Shown here in pieces: positions 1 to 10,788 of a stretch of DNA of 64,000 nt; the stretch's first letter is position 1, and each line of letters begins with the position of its first letter. The DNA lies in contig VCMS01000097.1 in assembly GCA_022539475.1 (NCBI GenBank), positions 1 to 64,000 of the forward strand, read 5' to 3'. The notes beneath the pieces are model-generated. The model was not told the DNA's origin. It worked only from the letters and a program-made list of their open reading frames with translations, and made no database searches. The position numbers were made by a program, and so were the translations under genes. The stretch comes from Gracilaria domingensis (taxonomy: Eukaryota > Rhodophyta > Florideophyceae > Gracilariales > Gracilariaceae).

Positions 1-1699
1 AAAGCTCGCATTGGTTCTTGGATTTGAAATCCATCGAGACAGAACCAAGCGAGAGCTGTACTTGACTCAGTCAGCGTACACGAACAAGGTCCTGGAGCGA
101 TTTGGCATGCAGCTGTCGAAACCCGTTGACACTCCTATGGAGTGCGGTGTGGACTTGTCTGTTGAGGAGGAAGTGCTCACGCATGTACCGTATCGTCAGG
201 CGATTGGCTGCCTCATGTATCTGTCTGTGGGAACTCGTCCAGACATCTCATATGCTGTGGCTAAGCTGGCCAAGTATGTTGAGAAGCCGGGAAACACTCA
301 CTGGAAGGCGGTCAAGCGTGTTCTTCGCTACCTCAATGGCACTACCACGTTCGGGTTGACGTATGGCTCCAGCACCGATTTGCAACTGCACGGCTATGTG
401 GACTCTGACTGGGCTGGCGATGTTGCCAACCGCAAGTCCACTAGTGGATACTTGTTCATGATGTGCGGTGGTGCTGTGTCGTGGTCGTCTCGTCAACAGG
501 AGGTAGTTGCTCTGTCGAGTGCAGAGGCTGAGTACGTGAGCTTGTGCTCTGGCACCAAGGAGGCGATCTGGCTTAGGCGACTTTGGAACGGCATTGGCAG
601 TGTGATTGGCATGGAAGCAGACGGGTCTGTAAAGCTGCTGGTTGAACCAACTCCCATGTATGTTGACAACCAGGGCAGCATTGACCTTGCTCGAAATGGA
701 GTGGTGAACAGGCGAACCAAGCATATTGAAATTCGGTTCCACTTCACTCGAGAAGCTCTGCAGGCCAAGTCGATTGTGCTGTTCTACTGCCCGACGGATT
801 CCATGGTTGCCGACATGCTGAATAAGCCGCTTGCGCGAGTGAAGCACGAGAGGTTCCGCGAAGCCGGTGGTGTGATTCACATAGAAGTTTGAAGTCAGTG
901 ACAGAGGGGGGGGTGTTGGATGTTGACCCTGTGCTGTCACTGAAAACCAAAAGTGCTGGGGAGCATGGGCTGTTTTGGAGGGTGCCGTTGGAAAAGCGCA
1001 TATGCGCCTCTGCGCAAACTCAACGTGAAACGGGCTTCTGATTGGCTACTGCAAATGGTCATATGCATTGTGGTTCGTACAAGTGTTGTGGCGCTAATGG
1101 GTTGTTTCCGGGGTACACGTGTGTAGCTAGTACACTGGGCATACTGTACATGATGCACAGGGTACACACGTATGTACGTGGACATGTAGGACAGCTTCAT
1201 GTGACTTTGGCACTATGGTGAAGAGTAGATGCGCTGTCAAGAGGTTTACACTGTGGTATTGTTGGTGACGTAGGACTTGGAGTGAGTTTGTGGTGACGTG
1301 TTAGTTGGTGAGCTTGTACGTAACTGTTATGGTGGCGTGTACGGATTACAGTGTGTTGGCACTATGTGAATCTGTGCATGGTCATGGTTATGTGTAGGCA
1401 CGTAACTTGATGTGCACGGTTGTGCACTGTTGTGCGTTGTTGTGCTTTGTTGTTGTAAGCTGTCATGATAGTGTGGCAGTGTTACCATGTTATGTTAGAA
1501 GATGATTGGTAGTATTGAGTGTCTCTAGCTAGTGGTTTAGGTATTGCTTGGAGTTGGAGTTGTGCGATGGTTGCGCAAAGTAGTTCTATATAAGCGGTGA
1601 CTCGAGCACCTCCAAGTAAATTCCGAGCCAGAGCTGGCGAACTTCCCTTCATTCCCCTATCCTTTCTTCAACCTTCCCTTTCAGCTTCAACCTCTATCA
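1..1699 (+). mobile_element. Copia family A, copy A1, cut by the window edge
   Basis: The 3' part of a Ty1/Copia-type LTR retrotransposon. Positions 1-892 encode the end of reverse transcriptase and RNase H; a family-typical string such as KHIEIRFHF is visible. A G-rich polypurine tract (about 903-913) and an LTR (914-1699) follow. The LTR also serves as the 5' LTR of copy A2, so A1 and A2 form a tandem. The visible part is almost identical to A2, so it is recent. It carries about one break in the visible part. Confidence 0.9.
914..1699 (+). repeat. LTR of family A, shared by A1 and A2
   Basis: A 786-bp LTR beginning TGTTGG and ending ATCA. It contains a palindrome GCGCATATGCGC (996-1007), an inverted CCAAT box inside TGATTGGCTACTGCAAATG (1039-1057), TTGTGCACTG-like repeats (about 1417-1455) and a TATA box TATATAAG (1587-1594). 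The TATA box places the likely transcription start near 1620. It differs from the copy at 7000-7785 at about six sites by eye. Confidence 0.92.
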
Positions 1700-1713
1700 G
1701 GTTATGGGCCCAG
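1700..1713 (+). other. Primer-binding site, half initiator tRNA-Met type
   Basis: GGTTATGGGCCCAG directly follows the LTR end. It is complementary to the conserved anticodon arm of eukaryotic initiator tRNA-Met (CTGGGCCCATAACC), not to a tRNA 3' end. Drosophila copia is known to use this half-tRNA priming. The same site follows the LTRs of B2 (19211-19224) and C1 (14165-14178, minus). Confidence 0.85.
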
Positions 1714-2589
1714 CCCCGCTGACCTCTGCCGTTATCGTTCCCTCTCGCCGCTGATTCTCGCCGCTCTCCCTCACCGCCGTTCATCCGCTTCGCTGTTTTC
1801 CCTTTCGTTCCCTTCTCCGTTGCGTCGGGTGTGTTGACCGTATCGTTGGTCGGTGTTGACTTTCTTCTTTCGGTCGTTCGTTCCTCCCTGAGGGCGTTTT
1901 GTTGGTGGTGGTTCGACGTTGACTTTCTATCGTGATTGTGTTTGGGCGCTCGTTGTTGCCCGTGTTGTCGATCGCTATCCGCTTCGTTTGGTCTCCCTCT
2001 GTTATTATTGTTGGGATCCCCACGTCGTCTTTGTGGGTTCTGATCCGAGAGGTTGAGGACCTTGTGTTGTTGAAGTCTGTGCACTTGTGTGTTGTGCTCA
2101 GCATTCGTTTCTGTTGAAGTCCGTGCACTGCGTGTGTGCTCGGCAGGTGTGGTGATCACTTGAGTTTCGGTGCGACGAGCGGTTGATCCGAGCAATCGGG
2201 GACGTTAGTCTGGCGGCTTGAACCAAAGCATTTGTTCCGTCTTGCGAGTTTCCCACCGGTCCTTAGGGGCAGATAACGGTGTCGGTCGAAAGACCTGGTA
2301 TTCTTCGCGGGGGCATTTGTGGACGGGGTGCCGTGACGTACTGCACTGGACAGGAGGTGGTCCACCTTTATTGTTGCTGACCTGACTTTGTGTTGGGTTC
2401 TTGATCTGTGGCGAAGGCAAACTGAAACGAGCTTTTGATCCGTACTGCTTCGGTGGTGCGGGGAGGCGACGTGTCGTAGGCTGACCTCCTTTTTAGGATC
2501 AGGCCGCTTGTGAACTTCATTGTTTGCTTGCTAGAAGCGTACCTCGGTTTGTCATAGTACCTGCAGTTTCAGGGTCGCGCAAGTTCTTG

Positions 2590-2790
2590 CAAGAGACCAG
2601 AGAGGGTTTTACTTGGTGAAGGCATATCTTCGGTCATTAACCATCCTCTGGAAGTCTCGTAGAGAGCGACGCACCTTCTCCTAGAACGCAGGAGGAGGTA
2701 GACTGCAGAAGTCGTTTCTTACCCGGAGAGTCTCCGGGGGTCAGGGGTCCGACTCCCTAGGGTACCAGGAATCTTAGTTCCTTTTGCACC
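2590..2790 (+). other. Structured leader RNA segment, four hairpins (family A copy)
   Basis: The last part of the A2 leader folds by eye into four successive hairpins. Hp1 is 2674-2682 with 2690-2698; hp2 is 2722-2728 with 2732-2738; hp3 is AGGGG 2743-2747 with TCCCT 2754-2758 around a TCCGAC loop; hp4 is 2767-2771 with 2778-2782. The corresponding part of family B (19379-19560) keeps every hairpin with different stem bases. Other copies lie near 10590-10780 and 33130-33310 (plus) and 13090-13270 and 27300-27490 (minus). Function unknown; packaging, dimerisation and translation control are all possible. Confidence 0.7.
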
Positions 2791-2810
2791 CGACTATTCA
2801 TCTTTATTGT

Positions 2811-2880
2811 TGTTGTTGTTTGTTGTTATTGTTGTTTGTTGTTGTTTGTTGTTGTTTGCTGTTGTTGTTTACCGCTGTCG
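2811..2880 (+). repeat. TTG-rich simple repeat before gag
   Basis: Impure TTG/TTGTT repeats separate the structured leader from the gag start in every family A copy (also about 14910-15030, 33327-33450 and, on the minus strand, about 27220-27290). It is an unstructured U-rich spacer in the RNA. The hydrophobic reading frame it creates upstream of the gag methionine is probably not translated. Confidence 0.7.
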
Positions 2881-2942
2881 TTTGCTATTGCCGCCTGTCT
2901 GCCACCGCATTATCTGGTTCGCTGCAGTTCCTCTCTTACATC

Positions 2943-5900
2943 ATGGACTCGTTTAGTGGGCTCAAGATCGAGAAGTTGGGTGAGGATAACTTCCATACTT
3001 GGAAGCAGAAGATTCAGTATGTACTTGCACTGAAAGACCTCAAGAACCATCTCACCACTTCTGCACCCACGGATGAAGAGGAACTGGTAAAGTGGCAAAT
3101 CCGCGACGAAAGGGCTAGAGCTATCATTGGACTCACGCTTGCCGACGAGCACTTGGATCACATTCGAGACATCGAGACTGCTGCTGACGCATGGAAGGCC
3201 ATTTGCAATGTGTTTCAACGTAAGACTCTTCTTAACCGAATCAACGCCAGACGTGCTTTCTACTCTGTCAAAATGCGCGAGGACGAGAAGATGTTGCAAT
3301 TCATCAATCGTGTTCGGCACTTGGCCTCCGACCTCAAGAGTATGGACGTCAACGTTGAAGAAGAGGACATTGCTATGGCTGCTCTATGTGGACTTCCGGA
3401 TCGTTTTGAGCACCTCATTGTTGCAATTGACACCACGATCGGAGATCGCCAACTCACTATGGAGTTTGTGAAGAGCCGTCTATTGCAAGAAGAGCAACGT
3501 ATGAGTGATCGTGCCAAGGAGGAGTCCGGTGTTGATGCTGCACTCTTGGGACGCCAGTTTCGTAGGAAGTCATTGAAGTCGGTTGTGTGTTACTATTGTG
3601 GCATAAAGGGTCATATCCAGAAGAACTGTTTCAAAAGCAACGTGATGGGGCTAACAAGGATCAGATCGATGCTGCTCACCCAAGTGTACATACCGCGCTC
3701 AACGATGAGCAAGGTACGGGCGGCAGCGATTCTGACTTTGTATGCCTCATTGCGAATGGTGCCGACAAGGCCACTAACAGTGACTGGATTGTTGACTCTG
3801 GAGCTACTGCGCACATGACTTATGATGACTCAATGTTCCAAACGTACGAGACAAAGGTGTCGTCGGGTGTGAGTATCGGCAATGATTCCAAGTTGCAGTC
3901 TGTTGGTCACGGAAGTGTGGAGCTCGATCTGACAGTTGAAGGGTCCAAGCGTAAGTGCAAGCTAAAGCAGGTGGTACACGTGCCAACTTACGGTACCACT
4001 TGTTGTCTGTGTCACAGATTTGTGATCTGGGCTGCACGGTAGTGTTTGACAAAGAAAAGGTATGTGTGTACAAGGGGTCAAAAGTGGTTGCCGTTGGGCG
4101 CCGCGTCAAAGACCTGTACTACCTTTGCACTGCTGCAGATCAGTTCACGGACACGGACAGTGCGCTTGTGTCAGACTTGTCTCTCTGGCATGCTCGAATG
4201 GCTCATGTGAATGTGGAAGGCATCAAGCAGATGGCTCGAAACGGTGTTGTGTCAGGTCTGGATGTGGATGTGGCTCAGAAGCTGGATGTGTGTGGCTCTT
4301 GTGTAGTGGGCAAAGCAACCCGTGCTCCGACTCCCAAGCAAGGGGGGGAACGAGCTGAACACGTACTGGACCTGGTACACTCTGATATATCGGGTCCAGT
4401 GAACGTGAAGTCCTTGGGAGGCTCGCACTACTTTGTCACATTCATCGATGACCACAGCCGCTACTGCTTCTTGTACATGCTCAAGACGAAGGATGAGGTG
4501 TTCCGGATGTTCATCAAGTGGCTCAGGTTTGTGGAGAACCAGATGGGCAGGAAAGTGTTAACCATCACCGCTTCCAAGAGTGTGTTGCGTGCATTACGCA
4601 CTGACAATGGTGGTGAGTACTTGTCCAATCGGTTCTCCGAAAAGCTTGAGCAGTACGGTATTGAGAATCGGCGAACTGTGCCTTACCATCCACAGCAGAA
4701 CGGGCTTGCCGAGAGGTTCAACCGCACACTCATGGACTTGGTCAGGTCAATATTGCATCACAAGAATGTGCCAAAAAGCTTTTGGTCTGAGGCTCTGAAT
4801 GTTTCTGTCTATGTGCGCAACAGAGTGACCTGCAAAGCGCTTCCGAGTGACGTGACGCCGTTTGAGCCGTGGCATGGACAGAAGCCTGATCTCAGCAATC
4901 TGCGTGTGTTTGGTAGCCGTTGCTTGTACAAGGTGGTTGATCACAAGTTGAAGAAGCTGGAAGAGCGGGCAGTGGAGTGCATCTTCATTGGGTACACTTC
5001 AGGCTCCCACGGGTACAAGTTATGGGACAGCCAGAAGAAGAAGGTGATTGTGTCACGAGATGTGAGGTTTGACGAGTGCTCTGGAACTGAAAGTGACGAG
5101 CACTCTGAAGACGAGGACTATGCGGATATCGACTTGGTTGACAAGTCGGGATCTGCTGAAGCCTCAACCTCCGACACATCCACCGATCATTCTGAAGATG
5201 ACCCTTCTGCACCAGCTTCTCATGAGAGTACCACGAATGCCAGTACGGATGAAAACACCACACCAGTTCCACAAGATGAGCGGGAAGTGACAGAGATGCA
5301 GCCCCTTCGTAGATCCACGCGTCAGAGAAAGACGCCATCCTCGTGGTGACGTGGTGCCAGTGCTTTGCTTACAGCCAGTGATGATACTCCTTCGTCGTAC
5401 GGTGACGCAGTGTCACGTCCTGATTCCGAAGCTTGGAAGAAGGCGATGAAGAGTGAGTATCAATCGTTGATGGAGCACGACACGTGGGATCTAGTGCCAA
5501 GGCCAGCAGACAGCAACGTGATTTCGTCCAAGTGGGTATATGTGCAGAAGTATGAGGCATCGTCATCTGGTGAACCGACCGTGCGTTACAAGGCTCTTGT
5601 GGTTGCAAGAGGCTTCCTGCAGATCGAGGGTGTGGACTTCTCAGAGACATATGCACCTGTGGTGAAGTTCACATCCATCAGAATGATCCTGTCAGTGACT
5701 GCCGTACGAGACTTCCACTTGCACCAGATGGACGTGAAGACTGCCTTTCTGAACGGTGACCTTGACGAGACAGTGTACATGGAGCAGCCAATGGGGTTCA
5801 CACAGGAAGGAAAGGAGGACTTGGTGTGCCGACTGAAGAAAGCGATCTATGGGCTTAGAAAAGCACCAAGACAGTGGCACGCCAAGATATACGCCTTCCT

Positions 5901-6975
5901 TGTTGGTAAAATGCACCTCAAGCCGAATGACGCAGACGAGTGTGTCTACACCGGGATCATACTGGGTTTCTTGGTTATCATTGCTCTGTGTGTTGACGAC
6001 TTGCTGATTGCGAGTCCGAGCATGAAAACCGTGGAACGTGTGAAGGCAGAGCTGTCAAGTCGTTTCCGCATGAAGGACCTCAAAGAAGCTCGCATGGTTC
6101 TTGGATTTGAAATCCATCGAGACAGAACCAAGCGAGAGCTGTACTTGACTCAGTCAGCGTACACGAACAAGGTCCTTGAGCGATTTGGCATGCAGCTGTC
6201 GAAACCCGTTGACACTCCTATGGAGTGCGGTGTGGACTTGTCTGTTGACGAGGAAGTGCTCACGCATGTACCGTATCGTCAGGCGATTGGCTGCCTCATG
6301 TATCTGTCTGTGGGAACTCGTCCAGACATCTCATATGCGGTGGCCAAGCTGGCCAAGTATGTTGAGAAGCCGGGAAACACTCACTGGAAGGCGGTCAAGC
6401 GTGTTCTTCGCTACCTCAATGGCACTACCACGTTCGGGTTGACGTATGGCTCCAGCACCGATTTGCAACTGCACGGCTATGTGGGCTCTGACTGGGCTGG
6501 CGATGTTGCCAACCGCAAGTCCACTAGTGGATACTTGTTTATGATGTGCGGTGGTGCTGTGTCGTGGTCGTCTCGTCAACAGGAGGTAGTTGCTCTGTCG
6601 AGTACAGAGGCTGAGTACGTGAGCTTGTGCTCTGGCACCAAGGAGGCGATCTGGCTTAGGCGACTTTGGAACGGCATTGGCATTGTGATTGGCATGGAAG
6701 CAGACGGGTCTGTAAAGCTGCTGGTTGAATCAACTCCCATGTATGTTGACAACCAGGGCAGCATTGACCTTGCTCGAAATGGAGTGGTGAACAGGCGAAC
6801 CAAGCATATTGAAATTCGGTTCCACTTCACTCGAGAAGCTCTGCAGGCCAAGTCGATTGTGCTGTTCTACTGCCCAACGGATTCCATGGTTGCCGACATG
6901 CTGAATAAGCCGCTTGCGCGAGTGAAGCACGAGAGGTTCCGCGAAGCCGGTGGTGTGATTCACATAGAAGTTTGA
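2943..6975 (+). other. A2 gag-pol coding region (fossil)
   Basis: Gag begins MDSFSGLKIEKLGEDNFHTW. A Copia-type capsid follows, then a CCHC zinc knuckle (C-x2-C-x4-H-x4-C, around 3593-3635), an aspartic protease with DSGATAHMT, an integrase with zinc-binding and catalytic core, reverse transcriptase with a CVDDLLIA catalytic motif, and RNase H. The domain order protease-integrase-RT-RNase H is diagnostic of Ty1/Copia. The region is broken, with about three breaks, but close in sequence to the nearly whole copy A4. Confidence 0.92.
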
Positions 6976-6999
6976 AGTCAGTGACAGAGGGGGGGGGGG

Positions 7000-7785
7000 T
7001 GTTAGATGTTGACCATGTGCTGTCACTGAAAACCAAAAGTGCTGGGGAGCATGGGCTGTTTTGGAGGGTGCCGTTGGAAAAGCGCATATGCGCCTCTGCG
7101 CAAACTCAACGTGAAACGGGCTTCTGATTGGCTACTGCAAATGGTCATATGCATTGTGCTTCGTACAAGTGTTGTGGCGCTAATGGGTTGTTTCCGGGGT
7201 ACACGTGTGTAGCTAGTACACTGGGCATACTGTACATGATGCACAGGGTACACACGTATGTACGTGGACATGTAGGACAGCTTCATGTGACTTTGGCACT
7301 ATGGTGAAGAGTAAATGCGCTGTCAAGAGGTTTACACTGTGGTATTGTTGGTGACGTAGGACTTGGAGTGAGTTTGTGGTGACGTGTTAGTTGGTGAGCT
7401 TGTACGTAAGTGTTATGGTGGCGTGTACGGATTACAGTGTGTTGGCACTATGTGAATCTGTGCATGGTCATGGTTATGTGTAGGCACGTAACTTGATGTG
7501 CACGGTTGTGCACTGTTGTGCGTTGTTGTGCTTTGTTGTTGTAAGCTGTCATGATAGTGTGGCAGTGTTACCATGTTATGTTAGAAGATGATTGGTAGTA
7601 TTGAGTGTCTCTAGCTAGTGGTTTAGGTATTGCTTGGAGTTGGAGTTGTGCGATGGTTGCGCAAAGTAGTTCTATATAAGCGGTGACTCGAGCGCCTCCA
7701 AGTAAATTCCGAGCCAGAGCTGGCGAACTTCCCTTCATTCCCCTATCCTTTCTTCAACCTTCCCTTTCAGCTTCAACCTCTATCA
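7000..7785 (+). repeat. 3' LTR of A2
   Basis: A 786-bp LTR matching 914-1699 with about six differences. It has the same internal marks: palindrome, inverted CCAAT and TATATAAG at 7673-7680. It follows an extended G-tract at about 6989-6999, which is the polypurine primer for plus-strand synthesis. Confidence 0.92.
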
Positions 7786-8207
7786 ATGTCAGTCCCTTAG
7801 CTGCAACATGTTCCAATCATCCATACACACACATGTGCATGTAGCACAACCCAAATATGGTGTGAACTTCACAACACTGACAGTGCTGTAACCTGTACCT
7901 TGTGTGCACATACATAGCCTTGCAACCTGTATTCCATGACCACTGTACAACCTGTCATCGTTGTACCTTTTGGTCATCCCAGCTGAACGACAGCATTCCA
8001 ATGTACACATAAACGTTCAACGCATACTGAGTATACCACACAGCAACATAGTATACCAAACAGAACAACATCAATCTCGGTTTCACATACCAAGGTACCA
8101 TTCTAGACTTCACACATCTCAACTGCTTGATGTCAGTGACAGCATGACTTCCAACAGACTCCTTAAATCTCAACTGCTTGAGGTCAGTGACAGCATGACT
8201 TCCAACA
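7786..8207 (-). repeat. Family C LTR fragment
   Basis: Part of a family C LTR read from the minus strand, closely matching 11411-11780. Its U3 start is duplicated: the block ending CCAACA occurs at 8117-8156 and again at 8168-8207, a 51-bp period. The left side is cut by the A2 insertion. The right side abuts family B pol sequence at 8208, so the C LTR appears to have inserted into a B copy. Confidence 0.8.
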
Positions 8208-9335
8208 TCTGCAGTGGTATTCTTTGGTGCCAAGAAGCAGGCTTCGGTTGCTCTGTCTACTGCTGAGGCCGAGTACGACGCCCTAACCATGGCTGCTCAG
8301 GAGGTTGTGTAAATGAGTCGTGCACTCTCTGAGATTGGTCTGGATAGTCCTCGGGCTGTTCCTATGCACTCTGAAAATCAGATTGCCATAGACTGGAGTG
8401 CAGGCGAGCGTTGTCCATCTGGTCGTGCCAAACATATTGATGTCAAGCTGCACTTCATTAGGGAACCGGTCAAGGAGTCTGTTATTGTGGTGCTGTATGT
8501 CCCAAGTAAATTGAACGACTCGGACATCCTGGCAAAGCCTCTAGGTCCCCTGGACGGCCAGGCCATTATGGAAAGAATTGGTCTTGGTCAGGAACTCGAG
8601 GAGGAGTGTTGATGTTTGGATAGGGTCGAGTGCCTCGCAGTCCTTCAATGTGTCTCCAATTACCTGGAACACAAAGTTGCAGGGGAGCATGGGCACTTTT
8701 GGGCACCCTTGCGCGAAAAGCGCATATGCGCCTCTCCGAAGACCCAACGTGATACTGCAATATGATTGGCTACTGCAAATGCGTGTATACAACGTAGTAT
8801 GGACAAGTGTGCCTGGCTTTATGGGGAAGGAGTGGCGGATGCTACAAGTGGTGCTCTGTGATTGGCTGAAGTGTGCTAGTGCTGGCCAGTTATGCAGTAG
8901 CTGAGAATGTGCGAATACAGGCTGTTCTAGACGGGTTTTGCTTTATGTCCGATTCTATGCTAGTACGAAGGGTTTTGGAGCGAATGTGCGATTCTGAGCT
9001 GCGCGAGGGGGTTTGTTTCGCCAGATGGAAATTGTTGATTTTTTAGAGCGATTTATGGATCATGGAGTTGGCATTGGATTTGGCGCGGTTTGATTTAGTT
9101 GTTTTGAATTCGTATTATGATTTGCGCGCGCTTTCGTTGTCAAGGTGTACACTTTGACAGCGTGTGCTGTTATGTCGCATGCAGCGACGGCGGCGGTGCG
9201 CGGTTGGTACTAGTAGGTTGCGATCGTCCCCGATCACTAAACTCGGTCGAAGGTGGCCTACCCCCTTTACTTATTCTACTCTTCTTGCTTGTCTCTCTCT
9301 TACCTCCTTCTCTCTAACCGCCGCGCGTTGCGTTA
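8208..9335 (+). mobile_element. Copia family B, copy B1, 3' fragment
   Basis: The last part of family B pol (RNase H, matching B2 near 30723-31126) followed by a complete 3' LTR (8607-9335). The fragment is broken (about one break in the visible coding part). Just to its right, about 22 bases (9337-9358) resemble the RNase H part of family A pol, suggesting that B1 had inserted into an older A copy since mostly lost. Confidence 0.85.
8607..9335 (+). repeat. LTR of family B (B1 3' LTR)
   Basis: A 729-bp LTR starting TGTTGATG and ending TTGCGTTA. It shares with family A the U3 module GCGCATATGCGC (8720-8731) and TGATTGGCTACTGCAAAT (8763-8780); the rest of the LTR is different. The pol stop codon lies inside the first six bases of the LTR. 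Confidence 0.85.
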
Positions 9336-9358
9336 GTACTGTTCTACTGCTCGACGGA

Positions 9359-10135
9359 TGTTGGATGTCGACCCTGTCCTTTCACTGAAAACCAAAAGAG
9401 CTGGGGAGGATGGGCTGTTTTGGAGGGTGCCGTTGGAAACGCGCATATGCGCCTCTGCGCAAACTCAACGTGAAACGGGCTTCTGATCGGCTACTGCAAA
9501 TGGTCATATGCATTGTGGTTCGTGCAAGTGTCGTGGCACTACTGGGTTGTTTCCGGGATACACGTGTGTATCTAGTACACTGGGCATACTGTACATGATG
9601 CACAGGGTACACACGTATGTACGTGGACATGTAGGACAGCTTGGTGTATCTTGGGCACTATGGTGAAGAGTTGATGCGGTGTCAAGAGGATTACAGTATT
9701 ACAGTGTGGTGTTGTATGTGACGTAGGACTTGGCGTGAGTTTTTGGTGAAGTGTTGTTGGTGAGCTTGTACGTAACTGTTATGGTGTCGTGTAGGGATTG
9801 CAGTGTGTTGGCAATATGTGAATCTGTGCATGGTCATGGTTATGTGTAGGCACGTAAGTTGTTGTGCACTGTTGTGCACTGTTGTGCTTTGTTGTGCTTT
9901 GTTGTTGTAAGCAGCCATGATAGTTTGGGAGTGTTACCATGTTATGTTAGAAGATGATTGGTAGTATTGACTATCTCTAGCTGGTGGTTTGGGTATGGCT
10001 TGGAGTTGGTGTTGTGCAATGGTTGCGCAAAGTAGTTCTATATAAGCGGTGACTCGAGCGCCTCCAAGTAAATTCCGAACTAGAGCTGGCGAACTTCCTT
10101 TCATTCCCCCCCCGTCCTTTCTCTCAACCTTCCCT
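9359..10135 (+). repeat. 5' LTR of A3
   Basis: Family A LTR beginning TGTTGGATGTCG, with the palindrome, the CCAAT region (here TGATCGGCTACTGCAAATG) and TATATAAG near 10039. The usual LTR end and the primer-binding site are absent; the sequence passes directly into leader at 10136. Confidence 0.85.
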
Positions 10136-10783
10136 GTGTGCTCAGCGTTTGGGGTTGTCATCTGAGGTCCAGCGACGAGCGGTTGATCCGAGCAATCGGG
10201 GACGTTAGTCTGGCGGCTTGAACCAAAGCGGACGTGCTGTCGAGCGGGCTCCCACCGGTCCTCCGGGGCGGATAACGGTGTCGGTCGGAAGACCTGGTAG
10301 TACCGCGAGTGCTAAAGTGGACGGGGTGCCGTGACGCACTGTTGGACTTGGGTGGCTCACCTTTGTTGTGGTTGACCTGACTATGTGTCGAGTTCTTGAT
10401 CTGTGGTGAAGGCAAACCGAAACTAGCTTTTGATCCGTGCAACCTCGGTTGAGCGAGGAGGCGACGTACCGAAGGCGGACCTCTTTTTCAGGATCAGGCC
10501 GCGTGTGGGCATTATTGTCTGCTCGTTAGGAGCGTACCTCGGTTTGTGAAGTAGCCGCAGTTTCGAGGTCGCGCAAGTTCTTGCAAGAGGCCAGATTGGG
10601 TTAAGTGGTGAAGACATATCTTTGGTCATTAACCATCCTTTGGACGCCTCGTAGAGAGCAACGCGCCTTCTCCTGGAACGTAGGAGGAGGTAGACTGCAG
10701 AATTCGTTTCCTACCCGGAGGGTCCCCGGGGGTCATGGGTCCGATCCCCTAGGGTACTGGGAATTTAGTTCCTGCCAGTGGTC

Positions 10784-10788
10784 CCGAC
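10784..10788. repeat. Target-site duplication of C1 (left)
   Basis: CCGAC directly left of C1. The matching CCGAC is at 14897-14901, and the A3 leader continues across it, as in the uninterrupted leader near 33325. Confidence 0.88.

Larger units (their letters stand above)
914..7785 (+). mobile_element. Copia family A, copy A2, full length
   Basis: A complete-length Ty1/Copia element: 5' LTR 914-1699, primer-binding site, long untranslated leader to 2942, gag-pol 2943-6975, polypurine tract, 3' LTR 7000-7785. The two LTRs differ by about six substitutions in 786 bp (under 1 percent), so the insertion is young. The coding region is broken, with about three breaks. The right flank is ATGTC (7786-7790), inside a family C LTR. 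The left flank lies outside the window because A1 and A2 share an LTR. Confidence 0.93.

Noticed and set aside
1668-2195. Arg/Asn-rich minus-strand frame in the A2 leader (also at 27895-28611 and 13642-14184)
   Set aside because: It recurs only because the leader is repeated, has no domain, and lies antisense to the A2 leader or in the leader of minus-strand copies.
2741-2785. tRNA gene or tRNA-like 3' end in the leader (hp3 resembles a T-arm)
   Set aside because: The loop is six bases, there is no acceptor stem or D-arm, and family B keeps the hairpin with different bases. It is better described as part of the four-hairpin element.
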